Positions 46,194 to 55,633 of a stretch of DNA of 64,000 nt are shown in pieces. The stretch comes from Lachnospiraceae bacterium (GTDB lineage: Bacteria; Bacillota; Clostridia; Lachnospirales; Lachnospiraceae). Each line of letters starts with the position of its first letter. The stretch's first letter is position 1. The stretch spans positions 62,001-126,000 of the forward strand of contig JAIEAP010000004.1 of assembly GCA_029071325.1 (NCBI GenBank), read 5' to 3'. The position numbers and the translations under genes were made by a program. The notes beneath the pieces are model-generated. The model was not told the DNA's origin. It made no database searches and was given only the letters and a program-made list of their open reading frames with translations.

Positions 46194-47579
46194 ATGCATG
46201 AAACAAAGGATGTGATCAAGGACGCCAGAACGCTGGGCGCTCCCAAAATGCTGCTGTTGGGGCTGCAGCACATGTTTGCCATGTTTGGCGCGACTATTCT
46301 GGTGCCAATCCTGGTGAACACTTATTTTGAAGGAGAGGGGCTTTCTATCCAGGTAACCCTGATCTGTGCCGGACTGGGCACATTGTTCTTCCACCTGTGT
46401 TCGAAGCTTAAGGTTCCGGCATTTCTGGGGTCGTCGTTTGCTTTTCTTGGTGGTTTTTCAACGGTGGCGGGATTGGATACGGGAATCTTCGCAGATATGA
46501 CTATGGGAGAGAAGCTTCCCTATGCCTGCGGCGGAATTGTGGTGGCAGGAGCGCTGTATCTGATATTGGCATTGGTCATCCGACTGGTAGGCGTGAAGAA
46601 GGTTATGCGTTTTCTGCCGCCGGTGGTGACAGGTCCCATCATCATCTGCATTGGGTTGTCATTAGCACCCTCCGCGGTTGCAAATGCTTCCACAAACTGG
46701 ATACTTGCATTGATCGCTTTGGCGGTTATCATCATATTCAATATCTGGGGCAAAGGGATGTTCCGCATTATTCCGATTCTGCTGGGGGTGGTGATCTCTT
46801 ATGCGGCGGCGCTGATCATGCATGTCTGCGGACTGACGAATCCGGATGGAAGTGCGATCTTAAATTTTGCGGAAGTGGCTTCTGCAAATTGGGTAGGCCT
46901 GCCGCCCTTTATACTGTGTAAGTTTGACCTGACGGCGATTCTGGTTATGGCGCCTATTGCACTGGCGACCATGATGGAACATATTGGCGATATGTCCGCG
47001 ATTTCCGCTACTACCGAAGAGAACTTTATCGAGGATCCGGGACTGCACCGGACGCTGGTGGGTGATGGTCTGGCGACTTCCTTTTCCGCTTTGTTCGGAG
47101 GTCCGGCAAACACTACATATGGGGAGAACACAGGCGTGTTGGAATTAAGCCATGTACACGATCCCAGGGTCATTCGTCTGGCAGCGGTATTTGCGGTTAT
47201 TTTAAGCTTTATTCCCAAAATGTCTGAGGTGATCGGTTCCATGCCCTCCGCCATCATCGGCGGCGTCAGCTTTATGCTGTACGGAATGATTTCTGCCATT
47301 GGTGTCCGCAATGTGGTGGAAAATCATGTGGACTTTAAGAAGTCCAGGAATCTGATTATTGCGGCGGTAATCCTTGTGAGCGGTCTGGGCTTTTCCGACG
47401 GACTGACGTTCACAATAGCAGGAACCTCTATAAAATTGACCGGGCTTGCCATTGCTGCTCTTGCAGGTATTATCCTCAATGCAATACTGCCGGGTAAGGA
47501 TTATCAGTTCGGAGAGGACAGCAATGCAGATGCAAACCGTGGACTGGATATGAATCCAATCCAGCATAAGGAAGGGTGA
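46194..47579 (+). CDS. Uracil/xanthine permease, NCS2 family
   Basis: 461 residues with about 14 hydrophobic segments. N-terminal LLGLQHMFAMFGATILVPILV is the Q-H motif of NCS2 carriers; FLGSSFAFLGG, NTTYGENTGVLEL (substrate-binding NT-YGEN) and the Glu in EHIGDMSAIS match the UraA branch. It imports uracil with protons. AAGGAGGAG precedes the start. No PyrR-binding motif was recognised in the short leader. The next gene begins 6 bp after the stop, although the function of the following operon is unrelated. Confidence 0.85.
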   Translation: MHETKDVIKDARTLGAPKMLLLGLQHMFAMFGATILVPILVNTYFEGEGLSIQVTLICAGLGTLFFHLCSKLKVPAFLGSSFAFLGGFSTVAGLDTGIFADMTMGEKLPYACGGIVVAGALYLILALVIRLVGVKKVMRFLPPVVTGPIIICIGLSLAPSAVANASTNWILALIALAVIIIFNIWGKGMFRIIPILLGVVISYAAALIMHVCGLTNPDGSAILNFAEVASANWVGLPPFILCKFDLTAILVMAPIALATMMEHIGDMSAISATTEENFIEDPGLHRTLVGDGLATSFSALFGGPANTTYGENTGVLELSHVHDPRVIRLAAVFAVILSFIPKMSEVIGSMPSAIIGGVSFMLYGMISAIGVRNVVENHVDFKKSRNLIIAAVILVSGLGFSDGLTFTIAGTSIKLTGLAIAALAGIILNAILPGKDYQFGEDSNADANRGLDMNPIQHKEG

Positions 47580-47585
47580 TTTGAG

Positions 47586-48551
47586 ATGAACCAGCCGGAG
47601 GCATATGAACTGGCGATGCGTGTGATGAAGGAGATACGCAAGACAATTAAGGGCAAGGATGACTGTATTGAACGGGCATTTTGTGCGATTCTGGCAGGCG
47701 GTCATATCCTGATCGAGGACGTGCCGGGGGTCGGCAAGACAACGCTGGCAACGGCATTTTCCAAGGTGATGGCCCTGGAAAATCACCGGGTGCAGTTTAC
47801 ACCGGATGTTTTGCCCGTGGATATTATGGGATTTTCCATGTACGACAAAGTAACGGGAACCTTCTCCTATCATCCGGGAGCCGTGATGTGCAATCTGTTC
47901 CTGGCGGATGAGATCAACCGTACGTCTCCCAAAACCCAGTCGGCGCTTCTGGAGGTGATGGAGGAGGGAAGCGTCACCGTGGATGGCGTGAGCCATTCCG
48001 TACCAACCCCGTTTCTTGTGATCGCCACACAGAATCCCAAGGGCAGCGCCGGAACGCAGATGCTTCCGGAATCACAGATGGACCGCTTTATGATCTGTAT
48101 GAGCATGGGATATCCGGATGCCATGAGTGAGATAGAAATTGCCAAGGGCAAGGGCGGCAGGAGACAGGCGGATATGATGCAGACGATCATGACCGCTATG
48201 CAGTTGGAACAGATGAAAGCAGTCGTGGAGGAGATATTTGTCCACGATAATATATACAAATATATGGTGAAGCTGGTGCGCGCCACCCGGGAAAATTCTT
48301 ACATTGAACTGGGGGTCAGCCCCAGAGGGATGGTAGCGTTGACCAACATTGTGCGGGCACGGGCGTTTCTGCGGGGCAGGGCCTATTGTGTACCGGAGGA
48401 TGTGGACAGTGTATTCCTGGATGTGACAAAGCATCGGATACTGTTGAACACGAAGGCAAGAGTGGCTGGCGTATCGGCGGATGCCATTCTGGAGCAGATA
48501 TTAAATGACACACAAAAGCCCACGTCTTACCGGGGGAAAACAGAATTATGA
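47586..48551 (+). CDS. MoxR-family AAA+ ATPase
   Basis: 321 residues. Walker A EDVPGVGKTTLA, Walker B LADEINR, sensor ATQNP, and the MoxR-specific SPRGMVAL near the C-terminus. MoxR ATPases act as chaperone-like helpers for DUF58/VWA-type partners. The next gene encodes a DUF58 protein and overlaps by 4 bp (ATGA at 48548), then comes a membrane transglutaminase: the standard MoxR-DUF58-TgpA operon. Confidence 0.92.
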   Translation: MNQPEAYELAMRVMKEIRKTIKGKDDCIERAFCAILAGGHILIEDVPGVGKTTLATAFSKVMALENHRVQFTPDVLPVDIMGFSMYDKVTGTFSYHPGAVMCNLFLADEINRTSPKTQSALLEVMEEGSVTVDGVSHSVPTPFLVIATQNPKGSAGTQMLPESQMDRFMICMSMGYPDAMSEIEIAKGKGGRRQADMMQTIMTAMQLEQMKAVVEEIFVHDNIYKYMVKLVRATRENSYIELGVSPRGMVALTNIVRARAFLRGRAYCVPEDVDSVFLDVTKHRILLNTKARVAGVSADAILEQILNDTQKPTSYRGKTEL

Positions 48552-49669
48552 TACGGGCAGTACTTCTGATCATAGGTGCAGCGGCTTTGGTGTACACCGG
48601 TGTGATCTATAACAGCGAGGCTATTATCATACTTGCCTTTTGTGCAGGAGTTCTGGCACTGTTCAGCTATCTGTATGCTGCATATATGATGTTTCAGGTG
48701 AAGTGTCAGGTGCAGATCCCGATTTCCATGGCAGAGCAGGGAGAGCCTGCATGGGTGGAGGCAGTTACCAGGAATAACAGCCGTCTGCCCGCAGCGAGAA
48801 TTCAGTATATCATCCGTTACGGCAATGTATTGTCCGACAGGCGCAGGAAGATGAAGGTGCTGACAGGAGCAGGAGCGAAGGAAACCAGCAGGCTGTCCAC
48901 GGAACTTACCTGTCAGCAGGGAGGCTGTTATGTTTTTCAGCTCAAGAGGATAAGGATTTATGGATGGTTTGGAATCGGCTATGTGTCTAGGCGCGTCCGT
49001 TCGGAAGCGGTTCTTCACGTTATGCCGGAAATTGTACCGTTTAACCTTGTGGTAGGAGAGGCGTCCCGCCATTTTATGGGAGAGGCGGATATTCATGACG
49101 ATAAGATCGGCGGCGATGACGCAACGGAAATCTTTCAGGTACGTCCCTTTCGGGATGGAGACAAGCTGTGCAGCATTCACTGGAAGCTCAGTGCAAAAGA
49201 AGAGGAGCTGATGGTGCGGGAAAACAGCCTGCCCTTAGGCGGTCCGGTTATTCTGCTGCTGGATATGCGAAAGGAACCGCGAAAAAGCATACAGAAAGGT
49301 GCGGGCAGATTTTCACGCCAGTCTCTGGAGTACCGGATGGCGCAGTTCTATGTAATCGTATTGTCTCTGTCCTTTGCGCTTATGGAGCAGAGATGTATTC
49401 ACTATATTGCCTGGTATAGCCAGAGAGAGCAGGATGTGGTGCGTGTGCGTGTGGACAGAGAGGAAAAGGTGTATCTGGCGCTGCTGCTGCTCTACGGAAG
49501 CCTGAGGGATACCGGAAACGGGCAGGAACAGGATATCCGTCAGCTTTATCAGGATAAGTATAAGGGAGAGACGTGGATCACGGAGATTCTGGTATCCATA
49601 TATGCCACTGTGCAGTTAAACGGGGAAACGGTGGAGGAGGAATTATCTAAGACGGAATTGCGGGTATGA
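48548..49669 (+). CDS. DUF58 domain protein
   Basis: 373 residues. Two N-terminal transmembrane segments (within 1-55), an immunoglobulin-like middle, and the DUF58 signature DDATEIFQVRPFRDGDKLCSIHWKLSAKEEELMVRE around residues 195-235 (in parts). It is the usual partner of MoxR ATPases and membrane transglutaminases in Gram-positives; the molecular role is not known. It overlaps MoxR by 4 bp and is 4 bp from the next gene. Confidence 0.85.
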   Translation: MIRAVLLIIGAAALVYTGVIYNSEAIIILAFCAGVLALFSYLYAAYMMFQVKCQVQIPISMAEQGEPAWVEAVTRNNSRLPAARIQYIIRYGNVLSDRRRKMKVLTGAGAKETSRLSTELTCQQGGCYVFQLKRIRIYGWFGIGYVSRRVRSEAVLHVMPEIVPFNLVVGEASRHFMGEADIHDDKIGGDDATEIFQVRPFRDGDKLCSIHWKLSAKEEELMVRENSLPLGGPVILLLDMRKEPRKSIQKGAGRFSRQSLEYRMAQFYVIVLSLSFALMEQRCIHYIAWYSQREQDVVRVRVDREEKVYLALLLLYGSLRDTGNGQEQDIRQLYQDKYKGETWITEILVSIYATVQLNGETVEEELSKTELRV

Positions 49670-49673
49670 GTAT

Positions 49674-52238
49674 ATGCATGGAGGAAAGCAGGGCAGTGCC
49701 GGCGCAAAGCAAGGCCGGAAAGCCGGAAAGAAGCGGAATTTAAGAAGATATGGACGGCAGACCTATACGGTGGAGTCGGACAGGCGCAGCGGTAAGTCAC
49801 CGGCAGCCAGAGTGCTGTCGGTTTGTTTGGCGTGCGTTTTGACTGCATTATTGGCGGTTGACTGCCTGATGCTGTATACCAGTGTGTTCAGTCTGACAGG
49901 GACGATGTCCTGGCATGTACTGTTCCTGGTAGTTGTCAGCGCTGTATTGACATTGATCATGTATCTTCCCTGGGGCGGGTGGTGGTATCTGCTCCATGTA
50001 GCGGCGCTGCTGCTTCCGGTATTTTTCATGAAGAGACGTCTGCTGGGCGGTTTCCGAAGTGTTTTCAACGAGCTGGTGGAATTCATCAATCCATATTTTC
50101 ATATCTCTCTGTCCAAGATCACCATAGAGGGCGTAACAGTCTGGGATAATGAGAGCCACATGTTTCTGCTGTATCTTCTGACACTGTGTATCTGGCCGAT
50201 GGCATACGGAATGGTGCGGAGCAGAAAGCCTGTTACGGTCTTGCTGCCGCCGGTTCTGTTTGTCGCGCTGCCCCTGGCGGTGGGCAAGACACCGGGAACA
50301 GCCGCGATTTTGGTATTTTTCTTAGCTGTAGTAGGCACGCTGGGATTTTTAAGCGGAGGCGTTCCGGGTGACGGTCATAGGACGGTTCCCGGATCTTCGC
50401 ATGCAGTTGTCTGCATCTGTCTTGCTGCGGCTGTGCTTGCCGTGACATGGAATGTGACTTATGAGCGGGCACAGGGACTGGTGGAAGACCGCGGTGAAAT
50501 TGAGGCGATGGTGGCGGATGGAATAGATTATGCCATCCGGACCGTAGAAAGCCTGCCAGGCGGTTTTTCATGGTTTGGCATGAGTGATCCGGGGCGTATC
50601 TCAAACCGTGAACCCCGTTACCGCAACAAAGAAGTGCTGCGGCTGACGGTGAGTAAGCTTCCGGAGGATACGGTATATTTAAGAGGGTATGTGGGGGATT
50701 CTTATGACCATGGGAAATGGACCAACGAAGGGGATTCCTATTTTGCAGACGAGGTGACCGGCTGGCAGCAGAGCCTGGGAGAAGATGCCGGAAGCCATGT
50801 GCAGAGCATGCCTGCCCATAACCTTGCAAGTATGCTGAATACCAGAATGGATTATCAGGTGGAGTATACGGATCCGCCCAGGCAGTATGCATATCTGCCT
50901 TATTATACAGACACGGCGTCGGCTCTTGACGGATTTTCCGGTGATTCGACAGAGCTGATATTTATCGGGGATAGTATCGTGGAGCGGGAGGATCAGGGAG
51001 CTGTCTGTGTCAGTGGCTATCAGGAGAACGGTCTGATGGATACCCAGAGCGGTCTGACCATGGGAGAGGAATCGGAGTTCAGTCATCTGTACGGTATTTA
51101 TGCAGAGCGCTATACTCAGGTAGATGAAAATCTGCAGGATTTAAAGACCCTGGGGGACAGCCTGAACAGAACGTACAAAAACGAGTATGCTTCCTATGTG
51201 GATCAGACGTTCAGCCAGGAGATAGCCATGGGGGCTCAATCATTGCTGGATGCCAGAGAGCAGCTTCGGAAGCTGATCTGTATTTCCATGGTGCAGCAGG
51301 AGCTGTGGAAGCGGACGTATGACTTGAAGCTGGACAGAGTTCCTTTTGGTCAGGATGTGGTGGAATATTTTCTGTTTCAGGGAGAGGAGGGCTTCTGCGA
51401 GCATTTTGCCAGCGCTGGTGTGTTGCTGCTGAGGGAAATGGGCGTCCCGGCCCGTTATGTCAGCGGCTATACCGTCAGAGTAAGCGATTTTACTTCCGAG
51501 AAGAATGCGTATACGGCAGTTGTTATGGATAACCGCGCCCATGCCTGGGCGGAGGTCTATATGGACGGCGTGGGCTGGGTGCCGGTGGAGATGACGCCAG
51601 GAGGCAACGCGGGAAATGGCGAATTGCAGATGACCAGGGTTGGAAATACGCTGCAGATCCGGGAGGGTGACGGTGCGACGGGTTCCGCGCGGGTGCTGTA
51701 CGGTGACCAGCCGGAAGACCAGGAGAACAGCGAATCTACAGCCGTGCAGCCGGATACGCAGATGCAGGAGACAGAAAGAGAGAATCCGACAGAGACAGAG
51801 CAGGAACAGAGTCCGACGGGGATCGGACAGCCGGATCATGACGGCAGCGATGATAAAGGCTACGCTTTCCTATGGATTCCAATTGTAGTTGCGATATTGC
51901 TTGCGGCGGCAGCGATAGTTCTGGTGTATCGCCGGAGAGTACTGCCGGGACGGAAGATTTCTTATGCTTCTCCAGGACGCGCAGTAGAACAATTGTCGGG
52001 ACAGATTTACCGCCTGCTGCGGCAGGAGGGATTTATCCGGGGAAAGGTGGATTCTGACGCGGAGTTTCGCAGGCAGCTTCTGGAACAGACGGTGATTGGG
52101 AAGGAAGAGATCATCCGTTATCTTGATATCTTAGAAAAAGCGGCATACAGCCGACAGGAGATCACCGCTTCTGATGTGGAGTTCTGCCGGCAGTTCTACC
52201 GCAGATTAGAGGGGCTTCAGAAAGGAGAAAATATATGA
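49674..52238 (+). CDS. Membrane transglutaminase-like protein (TgpA type)
   Basis: 854 residues. A basic cytoplasmic N-terminus precedes about six transmembrane segments (about 45-270), then a large extracytoplasmic region with a transglutaminase core: Cys575 in GFCEHFASAG and His623 in NRAHAWAEVYM. The usual third acidic residue is a Glu in WVPVEMTPGG. After a Gln/Glu/Thr-rich linker comes another transmembrane segment (about 725-745) and a DUF4129-like tail. With MoxR and DUF58 it forms a conserved envelope module of unknown substrate. It overlaps the ClC gene by 4 bp, which is not the usual downstream partner. Confidence 0.85.
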   Translation: MHGGKQGSAGAKQGRKAGKKRNLRRYGRQTYTVESDRRSGKSPAARVLSVCLACVLTALLAVDCLMLYTSVFSLTGTMSWHVLFLVVVSAVLTLIMYLPWGGWWYLLHVAALLLPVFFMKRRLLGGFRSVFNELVEFINPYFHISLSKITIEGVTVWDNESHMFLLYLLTLCIWPMAYGMVRSRKPVTVLLPPVLFVALPLAVGKTPGTAAILVFFLAVVGTLGFLSGGVPGDGHRTVPGSSHAVVCICLAAAVLAVTWNVTYERAQGLVEDRGEIEAMVADGIDYAIRTVESLPGGFSWFGMSDPGRISNREPRYRNKEVLRLTVSKLPEDTVYLRGYVGDSYDHGKWTNEGDSYFADEVTGWQQSLGEDAGSHVQSMPAHNLASMLNTRMDYQVEYTDPPRQYAYLPYYTDTASALDGFSGDSTELIFIGDSIVEREDQGAVCVSGYQENGLMDTQSGLTMGEESEFSHLYGIYAERYTQVDENLQDLKTLGDSLNRTYKNEYASYVDQTFSQEIAMGAQSLLDAREQLRKLICISMVQQELWKRTYDLKLDRVPFGQDVVEYFLFQGEEGFCEHFASAGVLLLREMGVPARYVSGYTVRVSDFTSEKNAYTAVVMDNRAHAWAEVYMDGVGWVPVEMTPGGNAGNGELQMTRVGNTLQIREGDGATGSARVLYGDQPEDQENSESTAVQPDTQMQETERENPTETEQEQSPTGIGQPDHDGSDDKGYAFLWIPIVVAILLAAAAIVLVYRRRVLPGRKISYASPGRAVEQLSGQIYRLLRQEGFIRGKVDSDAEFRRQLLEQTVIGKEEIIRYLDILEKAAYSRQEITASDVEFCRQFYRRLEGLQKGENI

Positions 52239-53491
52239 CGGGAAAAAGGCTTCGGTTTTTATTTTTGGCTCTGTGTATCGGCGCCGCGATTGGTGCTTTT
52301 ATATGGGGATTTTTGAGGGTTATGGGAATCGGACAGGAGCTTTTGTTCACAGCATTGCCGAAGCAGATACATATTCCCTGCTTTGTTCTTGTGGTTTGTA
52401 TTCTGGGAGGTGTGATTATCGGCGTGTATGAGAAGATATTTCACGCCTCGCCGGATAACATGGAAGTTGTAATGGCAGTTATCAAGAAGGAAGGAAAATA
52501 TCCCTGCGATCATTTGGCAATTCGTACGATAGCCGCCCTGCTTCCTCTGATTTTTGGTGCAAGCCTTGGACCTGAAGCGGGACTGACGGGAATTATCGCT
52601 GGGCTGTGCTTCTGGGCGGGAGGTAGATTCCGCTATGCAGGGAAGCATATGGAGGAGCTTTCCCACATCGGGTTGGGTGCTTCTTTAGGTGTCATTTTCC
52701 GTTCGCCCTTATTTGGCTATAGTTTTTCAGTAGAAGAGGATGATACTTCGACAGAATACAGTAAAACGGTCAAAATGGTAACGTATATTACGGCGATCTT
52801 AGGTGGTTTTGGTGTTTTTGTGCTGCTTGGCATTTTATTTGGCGGCGGGGCAGGTCTTCCGAGGCTGTCTGGGTCTGACATTGGCAACAGGGAGCGTTTC
52901 TTTGTCATTCTTTTAATCCCTGCGGGGATTGTAGCAGGAATTGTTTACACCATTTCTCATGCGGCAAGCAGCCGCTTCTTCGATGTGCTGAAGAAAAAAT
53001 GCGGCGTGGTAGTCTGTGCCGTTTTAGGGGGGATATGTTTAGGTGTTTTTGGAATGCTTTTGCCATTTAGTATGTTCTCTGGAGAGGCTCAGATGGAAGT
53101 GCTGGCTGAGACTTATCTGGAATATACACCTGTATTATTGATAGGTGTTGGAATAGGAAAAATTTTTCTTACCAATGTATGTATACAGAGTGGATGGAAG
53201 GGAGGACACTTTTTCCCTGTGATTTTTGCTGGGGTCAGCATCGGGTATGGAATGGGGATGATCTGTTCCGTAGAGCCTGTGTTTGCGGCGGCGGTAGTGA
53301 CATCGGCACTTCTCGGTTATATGATGAAAAAGCCTGTGGCGGTGGTGTTGCTTATGATGCTGTGTTTTTCAATGGATGCGGTTGTTTGGATGTTGGCAGC
53401 TTCTGCTGCGGGAGCAGGAGTGTCGGCACTCTTGCAGGGGAGGATTGAGAATACGGCGGGAAATGTCAATACGAACGAAAATGACGGCTGA
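52235..53491 (+). CDS. ClC-family chloride channel/transporter
   Basis: 418 residues, about 10-12 hydrophobic segments. The ClC filter elements GASLGPEAGLTG (the GKEGP region, with P-E-A) and GWKGGHFFPVIFAG (the GxFxP region) are both present. The conserved GSGIP at the N-terminal side is not obvious. The protein is a ClC anion channel or H+/anion exchanger; the selectivity motif is unusual and it may belong to a divergent bacterial subgroup. It starts within the last codons of the transglutaminase gene. Confidence 0.8.
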   Translation: MTGKRLRFLFLALCIGAAIGAFIWGFLRVMGIGQELLFTALPKQIHIPCFVLVVCILGGVIIGVYEKIFHASPDNMEVVMAVIKKEGKYPCDHLAIRTIAALLPLIFGASLGPEAGLTGIIAGLCFWAGGRFRYAGKHMEELSHIGLGASLGVIFRSPLFGYSFSVEEDDTSTEYSKTVKMVTYITAILGGFGVFVLLGILFGGGAGLPRLSGSDIGNRERFFVILLIPAGIVAGIVYTISHAASSRFFDVLKKKCGVVVCAVLGGICLGVFGMLLPFSMFSGEAQMEVLAETYLEYTPVLLIGVGIGKIFLTNVCIQSGWKGGHFFPVIFAGVSIGYGMGMICSVEPVFAAAVVTSALLGYMMKKPVAVVLLMMLCFSMDAVVWMLAASAAGAGVSALLQGRIENTAGNVNTNENDG

Positions 53492-53501
53492 AATTTGGAA
53501 C

Positions 53502-53529
53502 GGGCAGAGCCGCTTTTAGGGTTCTGCCC
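53502..53529. terminator. Hairpin between convergent genes
   Basis: An inverted repeat (GGGCAGA at 53502 with TCTGCCC ending at 53529, extended by CC/GG) lies between the ClC gene (+) and the cyclophilin gene (-). It probably serves both directions; T tracts are weak. Confidence 0.5.
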
Positions 53530-53557
53530 TATCTGTATCACATGGTTGACAAACTAC

Positions 53558-54079
53558 TTAGAGTTTCTCCGGTTCCGGATAGTCTACGCCGAAAGTATCA
53601 ACGGTAACGCTCTTCATCACTTGGTCTTCAAGAGGTCTATCGGAATAGTCGGTGTTTGTGGTGGCAATTTTATTTACAATATCCATACCTTCTATGACTT
53701 TTCCAAAGGCGGCGTACGAACCATCTAAGTGGGGAGCGTCCTTGTGCATGATGAAGAACTGGGAGCCTGCGGAGTCCGGCATCATGGAGCGGGCCATGGA
53801 CAGAACGCCTGCCGTGTGCTTTAAATCATTGGTGAAACCATTCTGGGCAAATTCTCCCTTGATTCCGTATCCCGGACCGCCCATTCCGGTGCCCTCCGGA
53901 TCTCCGCCCTGGATCATGAAGCCGGAGATGATGCGGTGGAAGATGAGCCCGTCATAAAAGCCTTTCCTGATCAGGCTGATAAAGTTGTTGACGGTGTTGG
54001 GGGCAATCTGCGGATAAAGTTCCGCTTTCATTACGTCGCCGTTTTCCATCTCAAATGTTACAATTGGATTCTGAGCCAT
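53558..54079 (-). CDS. Peptidyl-prolyl cis-trans isomerase, cyclophilin type
   Basis: 173 residues. FHRIISGFMIQGGDPEGTG contains the catalytic Arg and the PPIase signature; GSQFFIMHKDAPHLDG holds the substrate-binding residues. No signal peptide is visible, so it is cytoplasmic. This is the only convincing gene on the - strand. A GTGAGG site lies just upstream of its ATG (complement of 54077-54079). Element copy D begins about 30 bp upstream of the start and is itself in - orientation, so it would be in or near this gene's leader. Confidence 0.92.
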   Translation of the reverse strand: MAQNPIVTFEMENGDVMKAELYPQIAPNTVNNFISLIRKGFYDGLIFHRIISGFMIQGGDPEGTGMGGPGYGIKGEFAQNGFTNDLKHTAGVLSMARSMMPDSAGSQFFIMHKDAPHLDGSYAAFGKVIEGMDIVNKIATTNTDYSDRPLEDQVMKSVTVDTFGVDYPEPEKL

Positions 54080-54110
54080 TATAAATTCCTCACTTTCTTA
54101 AATTAAGAGG

Positions 54111-54640
54111 CTGTCACATAAATACTATTATCAGAACTACATCCTTTTTCCTGATTCTGTAAACACACACGGGATATCTGCTTGCCTTGTGCTAAAATTC
54201 CAGCTGTCATCGCGGATTATTTGTGATGATTTCCGTCTTTTTAACGTTCGAGCAATCCTTGACGTCTGTCCGCCTGCCAAGGACATGCAATCTGCAGGTT
54301 TTGTGTTTCTCTTAATGGGCGTTCTGATGTGACGTGCGGGCTGCGGACATTGTCTGAGCTCGTAATCTGTATATTGTCGGTGCCTTAATGCGAGTTATGG
54401 AAGCAGCCCGCTCATATCGAGCACAGAAGAACGCCCATTTAGAGAAACTAGAAACCGAAGCCGCATGTCGCGTGGCAGGCGGACATACGTCTAACGGATT
54501 GTCGAAGCATAAAAAAGACAGAAAAATTATAATTCGCTGATGGCAGCGGAATTTTTACGCACCGGCTCAAGGATATCCCATGTTTGTTTACAAAATCATG
54601 GGAGAAGGATATACTTTTGATAATAGTATTTATGTGACAG
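54111..54640 (-). repeat. Long inverted-repeat element, copy D (inverted)
   Basis: A 530-bp element filling most of the 622-bp gap between divergent genes. Its ends are perfect 23-bp inverted repeats (54111-54133 and 54618-54640) with a sequence unrelated to the ends of A-C. The core is recognisably the same family read on the - strand: the heptamer is GAGAAAC at 54442 facing GTTTCTC at 54305, a fourth paired variant. The conserved TTTTAACGTTCGAGCAATC and GATTGTCGAAGCATAAAA blocks are present. Confidence 0.88.
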
Positions 54641-54701
54641 ACTTGAACTATTATCTTATATATCATAGCGAATTATAGTGGAATAGTAAAGAGGGAAAAA
54701 T

Positions 54702-55616
54702 ATGTGGAACTATCTGCTGTATGTGAAGGAAAATATCCCCGAATGCTGGCGGGAACAGCCATATTGGGACAGGTTGTGCTGCAATTTGTCACAACATGGT
54801 GTATCTGTTGTGGAGTTGAATACTATATATAGTACGGAAAACTTGCGTGCCCAACTGCAAGATGCAGGAATTCCTGCAGAAGAGGGATTGCTGTTTGCGT
54901 GGCGGGAAACGGAGCTTGCGGCATGTCAGACGTTGTCTCTTGCCAATGTGGCGTATGAGTGCAGGGAGGTGTCTTTTTCTCAGGGGGATCTTGGCAAAGC
55001 CCAGATGCTGCTCTTGGGATTGGAGGAGACAGACTACACGTTTCTTCTCCGGGTGTATCAGAGAAAACACAATATTCCCTGGGAAATCCTGCGGACCAGG
55101 CGCTGTATCCTCCGTGAATTATGTATGCAGGATATAGACGCACTGTATGAATTGTATGATAAGCCCGGGATAACGAACTATGTAGAACCGCTGTATGAAA
55201 AAGATGAGGAAGAGGAGTACCAGAGGCAGTATATTGCCAATATATATGGGTTTTACGGATATGGGATGTGGCTGGTATTTGACCGCAATAGCGGAACGCT
55301 CATGGGACGCGCGGGGCTGGAGCATCGCCTAGATGAGGAGGGGAAGGGTGTGTTGGAGATGGGGTATCTCATTGCCCCGGAATATCAGAGGCAGGGGTAT
55401 GGCGGCGAGGTGTGCGCAGGGATTCTCTCCTGGGCGGAAGCGAATCTGGATTTCCCCGCTGTCCGGTGCCTGGTGCAGCGGGGCAACACAGCCTCCGAGA
55501 TGTTGTTAAAGAGGCTGGGGTTTTCCCGGGATGGGAGTACATGGCAGGATGGGAAGGAGTATCTGTGTTTTGTCTATGTGTTCCGGAGAAAAGCGGGAGT
55601 ATGTATGGAAGGATAA
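54702..55616 (+). CDS. GNAT acetyltransferase with unknown N-terminal domain
   Basis: 304 residues. The C-terminal half (about 130-300) is a RimJ/RimL-type GNAT: TRRCILRELCMQDIDALYEL, MGYLIAPEYQRQGYGGEVC (acetyl-CoA loop) and NTASEMLLKRLGF. The N-terminal ~125 residues resemble a HAD-like helper region seen in some Clostridia GNAT fusions but contain no motif I can name. Substrate unknown. GAGGGA precedes the ATG. The histidine phosphatase gene follows 17 bp later in the same direction. Confidence 0.75.
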   Translation: MWNYLLYVKENIPECWREQPYWDRLCCNLSQHGVSVVELNTIYSTENLRAQLQDAGIPAEEGLLFAWRETELAACQTLSLANVAYECREVSFSQGDLGKAQMLLLGLEETDYTFLLRVYQRKHNIPWEILRTRRCILRELCMQDIDALYELYDKPGITNYVEPLYEKDEEEEYQRQYIANIYGFYGYGMWLVFDRNSGTLMGRAGLEHRLDEEGKGVLEMGYLIAPEYQRQGYGGEVCAGILSWAEANLDFPAVRCLVQRGNTASEMLLKRLGFSRDGSTWQDGKEYLCFVYVFRRKAGVCMEG

Positions 55617-55633
55617 AAAGAGGAGGATATGAT

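Noticed and set aside
55412-55633. Long N-terminal extension of the histidine phosphatase
   Set aside because: It overlaps the GNAT gene in another frame and the catalytic RHG motif begins right after ATG 55634.
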